Assembly (NCBI GenBank): GCA_004292745.1
Contig: RDXH01000004.1
Coordinates: 1-64,000 of the forward strand
Reading direction: 5' to 3'
From: Oscillatoriales cyanobacterium
GTDB taxonomy: Bacteria; Cyanobacteriota; Cyanobacteriia; Cyanobacteriales; Microcoleaceae
DNA length: 64,000 bases
In this document: in pieces, positions 43,384 through 52,204 of the stretch
Layout of the letters: each line of letters opens with the position of its first letter
How positions within the stretch are numbered: position 1 is the first letter of the stretch
Program-made: the position numbers and the translations under genes
The notes under the pieces: generated by a model
Seen by the model: the letters and a program-made list of their open reading frames with translations, nothing else
Databases searched by the model: none
Told to the model about the DNA's origin: nothing

Positions 43384-45376
43384 ATGTCAATAGATTTTCG
43401 CAATACAAACACTCTCTGGTCTTCAATATTAGCAGAAACTTTACAGCGCCTGGGATTGACTACCGTTGTTATTTGTCCCGGTTCGCGATCGGCCCCATTA
43501 ACAATCGCCTTTGCCCAAAATCACAATATAGAAAGTATTCCCGTACTCGACGAACGTTCAGCCAGCTTTTTTGCATTAGGAATTGCCAAAAAATCCGGTT
43601 TACCCGTCGCACTCATTTGCACATCTGGAACCGCCGCCGCCAACTTTTATCCTGCTATCATAGAAGCTAGAGAAAGTCGAATTCCACTGCTAATATTCAC
43701 TGCCGATCGACCTCCAGAACTGCGGGATTGCCATGCTGGACAGGCGATCGACCAAGTGAAAATCTACGGCAACTATCCCAACTGGCAAGCGGAATTAGCC
43801 ATGCCTGCCACGTCCCTAGGAATGTTAGGCTATTTGCGACAGACGATCGCCTATGCTTGCGAGCGGACACAATTTCCAACTCCAGGCCCCGTTCACCTCA
43901 ACATCCCCTTTCGTGACCCCCTTGTACCCGTTTCAGATATTGCTGTAGAAGCTTTAGAAACACAATTTGATATCGAGGATTTCTTTGCAGGATTAGAACC
44001 GATTGTTATAGGAGAAACTTCTACCCCCCCCAGCCCCCCCTTGCTAAGGGGGGGAGTAGGAAGAGGAAGTGGCATAGAACCCAGCCACCCCTTGTTAAAA
44101 GGGGGAGTAGGAAGAGGAAGTGGCATAGAACCCAGCCACCCCTTGTTAACCCAGCCACCCCTTGTTAAAAGGGGGAGTAGGAAGTGCCATAGAACAATGG
44201 CAAAAGTGCAGCAGAGGGATAATTATTGCGGGCGTTGCACAGCCTCAATTTCCCGAACAGTATTGTAGGGCGATCGCTCAAATTTCCCAATCCTTAAACT
44301 GGCCTGTTTTAGCAGAAGGACTATCCCCACTCAGAAACTATGCTCAACTCAACCCCCATCTCATTTCCACCTATGATTTAATCCTGCGAAACGGCGAAAT
44401 AGCAGATAAATTAACCCCAGAAATAGCCATTCAAATCGGAGACTTACCCACAAGTAAAGAACTGCGAAACTGGTTAGATAAAACGCAACCCAAACGATAT
44501 ATAATCCATCCCAGCCACCACAACTTCGATCCCCTACACGGCAGAACCATCCACCTGCGAATTTCCCCAGAAAATCTCGCAACAGTTGTCTCCCCTCAAG
44601 TCCCCCCCCTTACCAATACCCAATCAACTCAAGTCCCCCCCCTTACCAATACCCAATCAACTCAAGTCCCCCCCCTTGGCAAGGGGGGGTTAGGGGGGGT
44701 TCTCACCTCTGAATCAAACGAATACCTCCAACTTTGGAACAATACCGAAACCAAAGTCAGACAAGCAATAGACCAAAAAATATCAGCAATTCAAAACATA
44801 ATTGAACCCAAAGTTTCCTGGCTGCTTTCCCAAATATTACCAGCAGGCACACCGATATTTATTGCCAACAGTATGCCAGTCAGAGATGTAGAGTTTTTCT
44901 GGCAACCAAATAACTTAAAAATCCAACCTTTTTTCAATCGCGGTGCTAATGGCATAGACGGCACACTATCAACAGCTTTGGGAATCGCTCACCGCAATCA
45001 AAGCTGTATAATGTTAACAGGAGACTTAGCACTTTTGCACGATACCAACGGTTTTTTAATTAAAAATAAATTGGTCGGTCATTTGACAATTATTTTAATT
45101 AATAACAACGGCGGTGGGATTTTTGAAATGTTGCCCGTTGCTAAATTCGATCCACCCTTTGAAGAATTTTTTGCCACCCCTCAAGATATCAACTTTGCTA
45201 AGTTGTGTGCAACCTATGGCGTGGAACACGAGATAATTGACGATTGGGAAGTGTTCCAAGCAAAATTAAGTTTTTTGCCAAATAGGGGGATTCGGGTCTT
45301 AGAATTGGCAACCAATAGACGCACAGATGCTAAATGGCGGCTGGATAATCTCAGTAAATTTGCCCCAGGTTCGTAG
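43384..45376 (+). pseudogene. menD: SEPHCHC synthase gene, frameshifted in a repeat insert
   Basis: ThDP-dependent enzyme joining isochorismate and 2-oxoglutarate. The first frame (to 44268) holds [28 protein letters not shown] and [13 protein letters not shown]. The second frame (through 45376) holds NRGANGIDGTLSTALG, TGDLALLHDTNG and NNNGGGIFEMLP. They differ by one base. The 19-base unit acccagccaccccttgtta is present twice in tandem (44130-44148 and 44149-44167); deleting one copy joins the frames into a protein of 657 residues, larger than usual because of two repeat-derived inserts (about 44020-44185 and 44590-44705). Since the rest of the pathway is intact, an assembly error or recent slippage is likelier than long-standing loss. 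Confidence 0.85.
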
Positions 45377-45447
45377 TCAAGAATTCATTCCTTTGTTGGG
45401 TAATTTAAGGACTAAAGTCCTGACTATGAACCTGATAGGGACTGTAT

Positions 45448-45762
45448 TTAAACTGCTGGTTGAACTAGCAGCGGCTCTAAGTTTCCTTCGGCATCAAGTT
45501 TGTGAATTTCATCGCAGCCGCCGACGTGTTGGTTATTAATGAAAATTTGGGGCACGCTGCGGCGTCCGTTGGCGCGTTGAGCCATGGCATTTCTAGCTGC
45601 TTCGTCGCCGTCAATCTTGTATTCGGTGTAATTTACGCCTTTCCACCACAGCAAGGATTTGGCGCGGATACAATAGGGACAGGTTTGCCATGTGTAGATT
45701 TCCACGTTGGCTTTCATGCGATCGGGTTTGCGCCCTAATATGGGATTAAGAAAGTCAAGCAT
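45448..45762 (-). CDS. grxC: Glutaredoxin 3 family
   Basis: 104 residues from ATG 45762 (MLDFLNPILGRKPDRMKANV), the N-terminus seen in cyanobacterial glutaredoxins; upstream in-frame starts to 45834 are less likely. The dithiol active site CPYC is at 28-31, followed by the GSH-binding features SVPQIFINNQHVGGCDE. It reduces protein disulfides and glutathione mixed disulfides in the cytosol. It is convergent with menD. Confidence 0.92.
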   Translation of the reverse strand: MLDFLNPILGRKPDRMKANVEIYTWQTCPYCIRAKSLLWWKGVNYTEYKIDGDEAARNAMAQRANGRRSVPQIFINNQHVGGCDEIHKLDAEGNLEPLLVQPAV

Positions 45763-46025
45763 TTTGAGTACGGGAGTAAGGGTTGAACTGTTTGAGGAAT
45801 TAACCATTATTTTACTAAACCCGGTCATTCCCAAGTCCTACCCAAAGGTGAGGGTTGGGTGGAATTGCCCGCCACTATGGGTGAGGCTGTGACTCAAGTC
45901 ACAAATAAACTCTTTTTGGATCACTTGGCTGCACCCAAAATAATCACCTTCCTATCCTCATCAATGTCACCGCTGTTTTCGGGAAATAGGGAGATGATGT
46001 ATATATCGAATTCAACCGTACTGCC

Positions 46026-46241
46026 ATGAATCCCGTACAACTCCTCCCCGGCGCTATCTCTGAAATCCTCGCTTCTGTAAGCGACACAGGTGTTTTGACT
46101 CTAGCCGATCGCTACGGTTTGATGGCTGCCAGCTTTGACGAGTCTCTGAATGAGGATGAGAGAGGCTGTGTCAACCGCTTGCTACGGGCTGTCAGAAAAG
46201 GCAAAGTCAAAATCGTCAACGAATTTTCAGCAGCATTCTGA
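46026..46241 (+). CDS. Small conserved-looking protein (71 aa)
   Basis: 71 residues from ATG 46026: MNPVQLLPGAISEILASVSD, a helical segment DRYGLMAASFDESLNEDERG, and a basic C-terminus (CVNRLLRAVRKGKVKIVNEF). The size and charge pattern suggest a small helical regulator or nucleic-acid-binding protein, but no motif is diagnostic. Coding potential is better than that of the overlapping minus frames. Confidence 0.6.
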   Translation: MNPVQLLPGAISEILASVSDTGVLTLADRYGLMAASFDESLNEDERGCVNRLLRAVRKGKVKIVNEFSAAF

Positions 46242-46385
46242 TCGGGATTGACAGTTTTGTTCGGAATGCAAAGTAACTCAACGTTAGATCCCAATGACGG
46301 TGAAAATAGGCGGTAACTCCAGCAGCGGTAATTTGAATTCGATTGAAAGTTTTCTCCTGTGACTGAACAACGGTTTTTTTCTCTA

Positions 46386-46411
46386 AGCAGCCTGTAAAGG
46401 TTGCTTTTTTT
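46386..46411 (+). terminator. Intrinsic terminator
   Basis: agcagcc-tgtaaa-ggttgct forms a seven-pair stem (one wobble) with a six-base loop, followed by a run of T. It reads on the plus strand, 145 bases after the 71-aa gene, and may end that transcript or a separate small RNA. Confidence 0.6.
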
Positions 46412-46441
46412 GTGACCGAGTTTAACGGTGTGGCCCAAAGA

Positions 46442-47119
46442 TTACAAATTTTCCTGTATAATTCTATAACATTCATCTATAGTTGCTCTTTTTTCCATGG
46501 CTGTAACTAGAGATTCGTAGGCTAATTTATGGCTTTCGATGATATTTTTGGCTTGGAGAGAACCCCAGTTTTGCTTGAGTTGAATTTCGGAACTTGGACG
46601 CCGGAGTTGTGTGAAAATTGCATTGATTTTAGTGCGGTCTTCTGCTCCGCCTTCGGCATTGCCATAGACAAAATTTTCAGCCACTATTCCCGCCATCCAA
46701 ACGGTGCAGTATCGGTCTAGAAGTTGGGCGGAAAGTGTGCCATTTTGCAGTTGCAAGGCTAATTGTTCGTCTTCAAATCGAACGCCGCCTTGGGCGGATT
46801 GACCTTGTTTAAATGCTTCCCAAGCGTTGAGGGCGTAGCCGGTGACGGGAATTCCTAATAGGTGGGCGACTAGGAAGTGTCCGGCTTCGTGATGGAGGAT
46901 GCGATCGCGCCTTTGTTTGGAAGTGCCCGCGAGCAAGTCTAATAAAATTGTCCCACCTTGACCTTGCCACTGGAAAGTGTCTAAGGTGGCAAGGCCCAAA
47001 AGACAAAAAGTGGCGATCGCCGGTACGGCCTCTGGCAAATTGAATAGGGGTCCTAATAAGATTGAAACAGTGATGGCAAATATAGAAATAGCGATAATAT
47101 TTAAAGAAGTTTCTTTCAT
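46442..47119 (-). CDS. M41-like membrane zinc protease without an AAA+ domain
   Basis: 225 residues. Two N-terminal membrane helices (about 8-48) are followed by a peptidase domain with the HEAGH zinc motif at 77-81 (RILHHEAGHFLVAHLLG) and GGAEDRTKI, which could give the third metal ligand, as in FtsH. There is no ATPase domain. Such proteins are often annotated as ATP-dependent Zn proteases by homology, but independence from ATP is likelier here. The substrate is unknown. ATG start; it is separated from rseP by heptamer repeats. Confidence 0.8.
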   Translation of the reverse strand: MKETSLNIIAISIFAITVSILLGPLFNLPEAVPAIATFCLLGLATLDTFQWQGQGGTILLDLLAGTSKQRRDRILHHEAGHFLVAHLLGIPVTGYALNAWEAFKQGQSAQGGVRFEDEQLALQLQNGTLSAQLLDRYCTVWMAGIVAENFVYGNAEGGAEDRTKINAIFTQLRRPSSEIQLKQNWGSLQAKNIIESHKLAYESLVTAMEKRATIDECYRIIQENL

Positions 47120-47399
47120 AAAATGGTTAGGGATTATTAGTTATGGGTTATTAGTTATTAGTTATTGCTGCTTTGTGATTATAGCAAAAACCAGCAACTG
47201 AGTAGTGACTCATCTTGAGTTTGGTAGGTCGATCGCACTTTTGACCAAAATCGACACCAGCCGGATGGCGCACTCGACGGGACTTTAGCTTAAAATGCTA
47301 TCTTCGAGTGTGATGGAAAATTGCCGATCCGATGCCACCGATATTAAAAAAGATATTAAAATAAATCAAAGTCAAATAAAAGCATAATTGGAATCCTTC
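47120..47399. promoter_or_regulatory. Divergent spacer: M41-like protease / rseP
   Basis: Starts with ttattag heptamers (about 47132-47166) and runs to the rseP start. It should hold the rseP promoter and that of the divergent protease gene. No further motif was recognised. Confidence 0.5.
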
Positions 47400-48497
47400 A
47401 TGTCTGTTTTGGCAGCGATCGCAGTTTTAGGTATCCTCATTGTCGTTCACGAACTCGGCCACTTCCTGGCGGCGAGACTGCAACACATCCACGTCAACCG
47501 CTTTTCCATCGGTTTCGGCCCCATCCTGTGGAAATACCAAGGCCCAGAAACCGAATACGCCCTCCGAGCCTTTCCCTTGGGAGGTTTCGTAGGTTTTCCC
47601 GATGACGATCCCGAAAGCACTATCCCCCCAAATGACCCGGATTTGCTCAAAAATCGGCCCGTGCTCGATCGGGCGATCGTCATTAGTGCAGGGGTAATTG
47701 CCAACTTAATTTTTGCTTACTTCCTGCTAGTAGTGCAATTTGGGACTGTCGGGCTCCCATCAATGGACTACCAACCAGGAGTTAAAGTCCCAGAAGTGGC
47801 GCTAGAAGTCAGTTCAGCAGCCACCAAAGCCGGTATTAAATCGGGAGACATCGTTCTGTCTGTGGACGGTAAGGAATTGGGGGCTTCCAGCGAAGCAATC
47901 AAATCTTTAGTCGCGGAAATCCAAAATCATCCCAACCAGCCCCTAGCTTTAGAAATTCAGCGTCAAGAACAGAAATTTGTAGTAACAGTAACTCCCGAAG
48001 TGACCCCTGACGGTAAAGGTCGCATTGGGGTGCAGCTAACTTCCAATGGTACTGTGGTGCGACAGCGAGTCGGAATAGTCGAGGCCTTAACTAAAGCCTC
48101 GGCTGAATTTGAGCGGATTGTGGTGCTGACTTTTCAAGGTTTCGGGCAATTATTGAGTAATTTCAGTCAGACTGCTGAAAAGTTGTCCGGGCCAGTAGCG
48201 ATTGTCGCGGTTGGTGCAGGAATTGCGCGATCGGATGCAGCGAGTTTGTTTCAGTATGCTGTGCTAATTAGCATCAATTTGGCTGTGATTAATATCTTGC
48301 CTTTACCTGCTTTGGATGGCGGTCAGCTAGCTTTTCTGTTAATCGAAGGAATGCGCGGTAAACCTTTGCCAAACCGTATTCAGGAAAACGTGATGCAGAC
48401 TGGTTTGGTGCTGTTGCTGGGTTTGGGGATTTTCTTGATTATTCGGGATACAGCTAATTTGGCTGGGATAGATTTTAGATTTTTAATGAAACAATAA
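47400..48497 (+). CDS. rseP: Site-2 protease RseP
   Basis: 365 residues from ATG 47400; a TTG at 47388 is less likely. Intramembrane metalloprotease: the first helix holds HELGH (H17, E18, H21), a PDZ domain lies in the middle (VPEVALEVSSAATKAGIKSG), and the third zinc ligand is in NILPLPALDGGQLAF. It cleaves transmembrane anti-sigma factors and leftover signal peptides after a first cut by a site-1 protease. Like many cyanobacterial forms it has one PDZ domain. It is followed by nth with a repeat-filled gap. Confidence 0.93.
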   Translation: MSVLAAIAVLGILIVVHELGHFLAARLQHIHVNRFSIGFGPILWKYQGPETEYALRAFPLGGFVGFPDDDPESTIPPNDPDLLKNRPVLDRAIVISAGVIANLIFAYFLLVVQFGTVGLPSMDYQPGVKVPEVALEVSSAATKAGIKSGDIVLSVDGKELGASSEAIKSLVAEIQNHPNQPLALEIQRQEQKFVVTVTPEVTPDGKGRIGVQLTSNGTVVRQRVGIVEALTKASAEFERIVVLTFQGFGQLLSNFSQTAEKLSGPVAIVAVGAGIARSDAASLFQYAVLISINLAVINILPLPALDGGQLAFLLIEGMRGKPLPNRIQENVMQTGLVLLLGLGIFLIIRDTANLAGIDFRFLMKQ

Positions 48498-48566
48498 TTC
48501 TTAGTTGTTGGTTATTGGTTGTTGGGATCGAATAACCAATAACAAATAACCAATAACAAATAACTA

Positions 48567-49214
48567 ATGACTAAAAAAATAAGTTTAAAAAAGCGATGGC
48601 TAGAAATTTTGAATCGCCTCAAATCCCTCTATCCAGAAGCTCCTTGCACTCTCGATTACGAAACTCCCGTACAGTTGCTGGTGGCGACTATTCTTTCTGC
48701 TCAATGCACCGATGCGCGAGTTAATCTGGTGACACCAGCTTTATTTGAGCGTTTTCCCGATGCAATTGCTTTGGGGAATGCCGATTTGGAAGAATTGGAG
48801 AATTTAGTGCGATCGACTGGTTTCTATCGGAACAAAGCTAAAAATATTAAAGGTGCTTGTTGGGCGATCGCCAATAAATTCAATAATCAAGTCCCGCAGA
48901 CAATGGAATTGCTGTTAGAATTACCCGGAGTGGCGCGCAAAACGGCTAATGTAGTTCTCGCTCACGCTTTTGGAATTCATATGGGCGTGACAGTCGATAC
49001 TCATGTCAAGCGATTAAGCCAGCGCTTGGGCTTGACCAAACATCCAGATCCTGCCAGGATTGAGCGAGATTTGATGCTCTTGTTACCGCAGCCAGATTGG
49101 GAAAATTGGTCAATTCGGTTGGTATATCATGGTCGGGCGGTTTGTAATGCCAGAAATCCAAATTGTGATGTGTGTCAACTTGCTGATTTGTGTCCTTCTG
49201 CTAATGTTTCATAG
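48567..49214 (+). CDS. nth: Endonuclease III
   Basis: 215 residues. Base-excision glycosylase/AP lyase for oxidised pyrimidines. Helix-hairpin-helix LPGVARKTANVV with the catalytic K125, catalytic D144 in VDTHVKRL, and a [4Fe-4S] cluster from C193, C200, C203 and C209 (C-x6-C-x2-C-x5-C). Length and motifs match E. coli Nth. ATG start; it follows rseP on the same strand. Confidence 0.96.
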   Translation: MTKKISLKKRWLEILNRLKSLYPEAPCTLDYETPVQLLVATILSAQCTDARVNLVTPALFERFPDAIALGNADLEELENLVRSTGFYRNKAKNIKGACWAIANKFNNQVPQTMELLLELPGVARKTANVVLAHAFGIHMGVTVDTHVKRLSQRLGLTKHPDPARIERDLMLLLPQPDWENWSIRLVYHGRAVCNARNPNCDVCQLADLCPSANVS

Positions 49215-49224
49215 CGTCGAAATT

Positions 49225-49285
49225 ATCGATCGGTCTTCTCTCTTCCTCTGCGTTCTCTGCGTTCTCTGCGGTTAAATTATTTAAA
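49225..49285 (-). repeat. Internal part of the MITE-like element
   Basis: cttctctcttcctctgcgtt followed by ctctgcgttctctgcggtta resembles the middle of the element at 17503 and 290, without either terminal repeat. It lies between nth and rpsN. Confidence 0.55.
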
Positions 49286-49352
49286 TTCATCCAAAATGAC
49301 CAAAACATAGTATAATACTAGATTGTGATTTATCTAAGGATATCAACAGATT

Positions 49353-49655
49353 ATGGCTAAAAAGAGCATGGTCGAGCGCGAGAAAAAACGCCAAAGACTC
49401 GTAGACAAGTACGCTGACAAACGCGCAGACCTGAAAGACCAGTTCGACCAAGCTGCGAATCAGATGGATAAAATGGCGATTCACCGCGAACTACAAAAAC
49501 TACCCCGCAGCAGTTCGCGGACTCGCTTGCGTAACCGCTGCTGGGCGACTGGTCGTCCCAGAGGTTACTATCGTGACTTCGGGCTGTCTCGGAACATGAT
49601 GCGAGAAATGGCTCACGAAGGTCTTTTGCCCGGTGTAGTTAAGTCTAGCTGGTAG
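49353..49655 (+). CDS. rpsN: 30S ribosomal protein S14
   Basis: 100 residues, the long S14 form without a zinc-binding CxxC pair. Typical features: [40 protein letters not shown] and [20 protein letters not shown]. It is a late-assembly small-subunit protein. AAGGAT precedes the ATG. As in many cyanobacteria it stands outside the main ribosomal protein operon. Confidence 0.97.
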   Translation: MAKKSMVEREKKRQRLVDKYADKRADLKDQFDQAANQMDKMAIHRELQKLPRSSSRTRLRNRCWATGRPRGYYRDFGLSRNMMREMAHEGLLPGVVKSSW

Positions 49656-49844
49656 TAGAAAGAACGAAGGAAGAAGGAAGAAGATCGATGTGAAGAAGGA
49701 AGAAGGAAGAAAGCCCTTCGACTCTTCGACTGCGCGAACGGGTACGAAGAAGGAAGAAAAACTCACAATCAATCAATTGGTAAGATTGTGTTTTGGGTAG
49801 ATTCTTGTTTCCTGATTCTGAGTTAAATTTTCCTCTTTCTTGCT
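49656..49844. repeat. gaaggaagaa microsatellite
   Basis: Purine-rich tandem gaagaaggaagaag units, interrupted by cccttcgactcttcgactgc, a variant of the dispersed cttcgactacgctcagg repeat. No gene is supported. Confidence 0.8.
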
Positions 49845-50174
49845 TCATTGTCCGCAGCATTTATCGATGCCCAGACTTTCTAGTAATAAGTCGCTGACGG
49901 CATTGGCGATCGCAAATTCGCCGTAGAAGCTTTTAGAAAAATCATAGGCTTGCATTTCGGTGACGATCGCAATTACGAGACTGCCCACATCATTTTCGCC
50001 TTCCATGCGTTGGCGGACATAGATTTGGGCTGCTCTTTTAGCTATTTGCTGGTTGGCAGCTTCTGGGATAAACTCAGAGTCCAGCCATGCGAGCAGTGTT
50101 TGTTGGAGCCATTCACCTTCCTGTTCTGGGTTTTTGGCTGGTGGTAAGGTGATGGGTGCGATCGATTCTGACAT
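49845..50174 (-). CDS. Conserved-looking hypothetical protein (109 aa)
   Basis: 109 residues. Proline-rich start (MSESIAPITLPPAKNPEQEG), then helical sequence (QQTLLAWLDSEFIPEAANQQ), RQRMEGENDVGSLVIAIVTE and a CC near the C-terminus (GIDKCCGQ). Soluble, acidic, no known domain. Its ATG lies 68 bases from the divergent aat gene, so the two may share a control region. Confidence 0.65.
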   Translation of the reverse strand: MSESIAPITLPPAKNPEQEGEWLQQTLLAWLDSEFIPEAANQQIAKRAAQIYVRQRMEGENDVGSLVIAIVTEMQAYDFSKSFYGEFAIANAVSDLLLESLGIDKCCGQ

Positions 50175-50242
50175 AGTTATTCCTAATTCCTAATTGCTAA
50201 TGTTGGCGGTTAACGGTCAAGTGACAAACAACAGATAAATTT

Positions 50243-50821
50243 ATGCAATATGATATACAGTCAATTATACAAGGATATGCCCAAGGCTATTTCCTGATGG
50301 CAAATGACGGTGAAGATAGTTTGGGCTGGTATTCCAGCCGCCAGCGGGCGCTGATTCCCCTAGATGGAAGCTTTACCTATCCTAAATCCCTCCGCCGTCA
50401 AATCAATCAAAATCGGTTTTCCGTGGCTGTAAACCGCGATTTTGGAGCGGTGGTTGAGGGTTGTGCCGATCGCGAAACTACCTGGATTTCTCAAGAACTA
50501 AAACAGATATATTGGGCTTTGTATCAGACCGGTTGGGCTTACAGCTTCGAGACTTGGTATGGTGACGAATTGGCTGGGGGAATTCTCGGATTGTCTATAG
50601 GAGGCGCTTTTATTGGTGAATCGATGTTTTATCGAATTCCAGAGGGTTCTAAGGTAGCGATGGTGAAATTGGTAGAGAGATTGCGCGATCGATATTATCT
50701 ACTATTCGATGCTCAAATGAACAATCCTCACCTCGAAAGATTCGGGGCTTATACTGTCAAGGAAAAGCAGTACAATGCTATATTGGAAGAAGCTTTAAAG
50801 CGCAAGTGTTCGCTGGTGTAA
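50243..50821 (+). CDS. aat: Leucyl/phenylalanyl-tRNA-protein transferase
   Basis: 192 residues, shorter at the N-terminus than E. coli Aat (234). It transfers Leu or Phe from aminoacyl-tRNA to proteins with N-terminal Arg or Lys, feeding the N-end rule (ClpS/ClpAP). Typical stretches: GYAQGYFLMAND, LGWYSSRQRALIPLDG, YSFETWYGDELAGGILGLSI and GESMFYRIPEGSKVAMVKL with FDAQMNNPHLERFGA. ATG start. Confidence 0.93.
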   Translation: MQYDIQSIIQGYAQGYFLMANDGEDSLGWYSSRQRALIPLDGSFTYPKSLRRQINQNRFSVAVNRDFGAVVEGCADRETTWISQELKQIYWALYQTGWAYSFETWYGDELAGGILGLSIGGAFIGESMFYRIPEGSKVAMVKLVERLRDRYYLLFDAQMNNPHLERFGAYTVKEKQYNAILEEALKRKCSLV

Positions 50822-50984
50822 ATCGCAAATTCCTCGTTCTTCAGCTTGGCTTGGGAACGAAGAATTTCGCAAACCGATTCATTACTTACCCATAAATACC
50901 ATCATCATCTATGAACTTTTAGTTACTAGCCAGGAGCCAGTATTTAGGCAAGAAAAATCATGTTTCACATCCACCTAAAACTAA
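50822..50984. other. Spacer between aat and the RTX-type gene
   Basis: Starts with gcaaattcctcgttcttcag and a partly matching cgaagaatttcgcaaa arm, possibly a shared terminator for the convergent aat and RTX-type genes. No gene is seen. Confidence 0.4.
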
Positions 50985-51764
50985 CTACAAAAACTGGAAA
51001 TCTGAACCATTAATCGCCAAGGCAAAAGGACTTGCCGTTTCAAATGAACCAGTTAGATCGAAGTTGTTATTATTCAACACGATTCCCAAAATCTGCCCAT
51101 TACTGCGGTTACGAATCACCATATCGTTGACAATTCCGTCATTGTCATAAGCAATCAGATTATCGTCAGTAAACAGCAAACTTAATTCAGTTAAGCCATC
51201 GATGAGACCAAGGCGATCGCCCTGGTCAAAATTAAAATCAGTAATCACATCAGCTTGAGCAACACTAAATGCTTCATCATTGCTTTTGAGCACAAATATA
51301 TCACTACCAGGGCCACCAGTCAAGACATCAACACCGCGATCGCCCACGAGAAAATCATTACCTTCATTGCCCTCTAAATCGTCATCTCCTTGCCCACCTC
51401 GCAGTAGATCGTTGCCACGGCTCCCAAACAAAACATCGTTACCAGCATCACCTCTAATGACATCATTGCCCTCATTTCCATCAAGTCTATCGTTATTTTT
51501 GCCACCGTAAATGATGTCATTTCCGGGACCACCTGCGATGACATCATTGCCGTTATTTCCTAATAGTCGTTCGTTGCTATCCGAGGAGCCTAAAATCGTA
51601 TCGTTCCCATCTAATCCCCAGACTCCCCACGTAAAAGCAGACAAATCTCCCTCTATTACATTGATATCATCGTCCGTAGCAAATCCCAAAAAACGCGGTC
51701 CCCCCCCAGCGGACACAGGAAATCCTGTCAGATCTCCGAGTAGATTGTTAATCGTTAAAACCAT
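50985..51764 (-). CDS. RTX-type calcium-binding repeat protein
   Basis: 259 residues. About ten GGxGxDxxx-like nonapeptides lie between residues 50 and 155 (GNDVIAGGPGNDIIYGG, GNDVLFGSRGNDLLRGG), forming a calcium-bound parallel beta roll. The C-terminal part (GPGSDIFVLKSNDEAFSVAQ, then VITDFNFDQGDRLGL) is the usual cap domain. Such proteins leave by type I secretion, with the signal at the C-terminus. No catalytic domain is present, so a surface-layer or adhesion role is likely. A strong ribosome site (AAGGAGA) precedes the ATG. No HlyB/D genes are adjacent. Confidence 0.88.
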   Translation of the reverse strand: MVLTINNLLGDLTGFPVSAGGGPRFLGFATDDDINVIEGDLSAFTWGVWGLDGNDTILGSSDSNERLLGNNGNDVIAGGPGNDIIYGGKNNDRLDGNEGNDVIRGDAGNDVLFGSRGNDLLRGGQGDDDLEGNEGNDFLVGDRGVDVLTGGPGSDIFVLKSNDEAFSVAQADVITDFNFDQGDRLGLIDGLTELSLLFTDDNLIAYDNDGIVNDMVIRNRSNGQILGIVLNNNNFDLTGSFETASPFALAINGSDFQFL

Positions 51765-52204
51765 GAATATCTCCTTTTCAAAATGCTGATTATCCTATTA
51801 TATTTTAAAATTTGCAGAGACGCTCTCAATTTGAGTAAAATTTATTTTGGAACTTTTTGGTGTAAAACCAGTCAAGCACAACTTGCTTGCCTATCTGCCA
51901 TTCCCCAGCTCAAATATATTGACTAGGGCAGCTAATATTTAGCACGTATCAAGTGTTTAGCACTTATAATAAGCTTAACAGGCAATGTGCTAACAACGTT
52001 AATGTAACCCTGTAACGTCGAGAGGGAAAGGTTGTTTGTCAAGAAAAGTCAAAGTTTATGGGCCCGATCGCCCTGGGAAAATAGCCAGTTTTCGATCCCC
52101 AGACAAAAGCTTTATAAACAGGCTGTAATTTCTTCACAAATCCTTAAATTCCGGCTCGCCAACATTATTATTGGCAAAATTCACTGTTTTCAGGTGTTTT
52201 ACTC
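51765..52204. promoter_or_regulatory. Divergent spacer: RTX-type gene / GAF protein
   Basis: 440 bases, AT-rich near the RTX gene. A tagcacgtatcaagtgttta and agcacttataataagctta region (about 51940-51975) offers a TATAAT-like -10 reading right. An open frame from 52032 is not supported. No RNA gene was recognised. Confidence 0.45.

Noticed and set aside
46112-46476. Two minus-strand frames of 108 and 86 codons
   Set aside because: They overlap the 71-aa gene and the terminator hairpin, with no family resemblance.
51280-51789. Plus-strand Ser/Pro-rich frames
   Set aside because: Antisense to the GGxGxD repeats of the RTX-type protein, which always give such frames.
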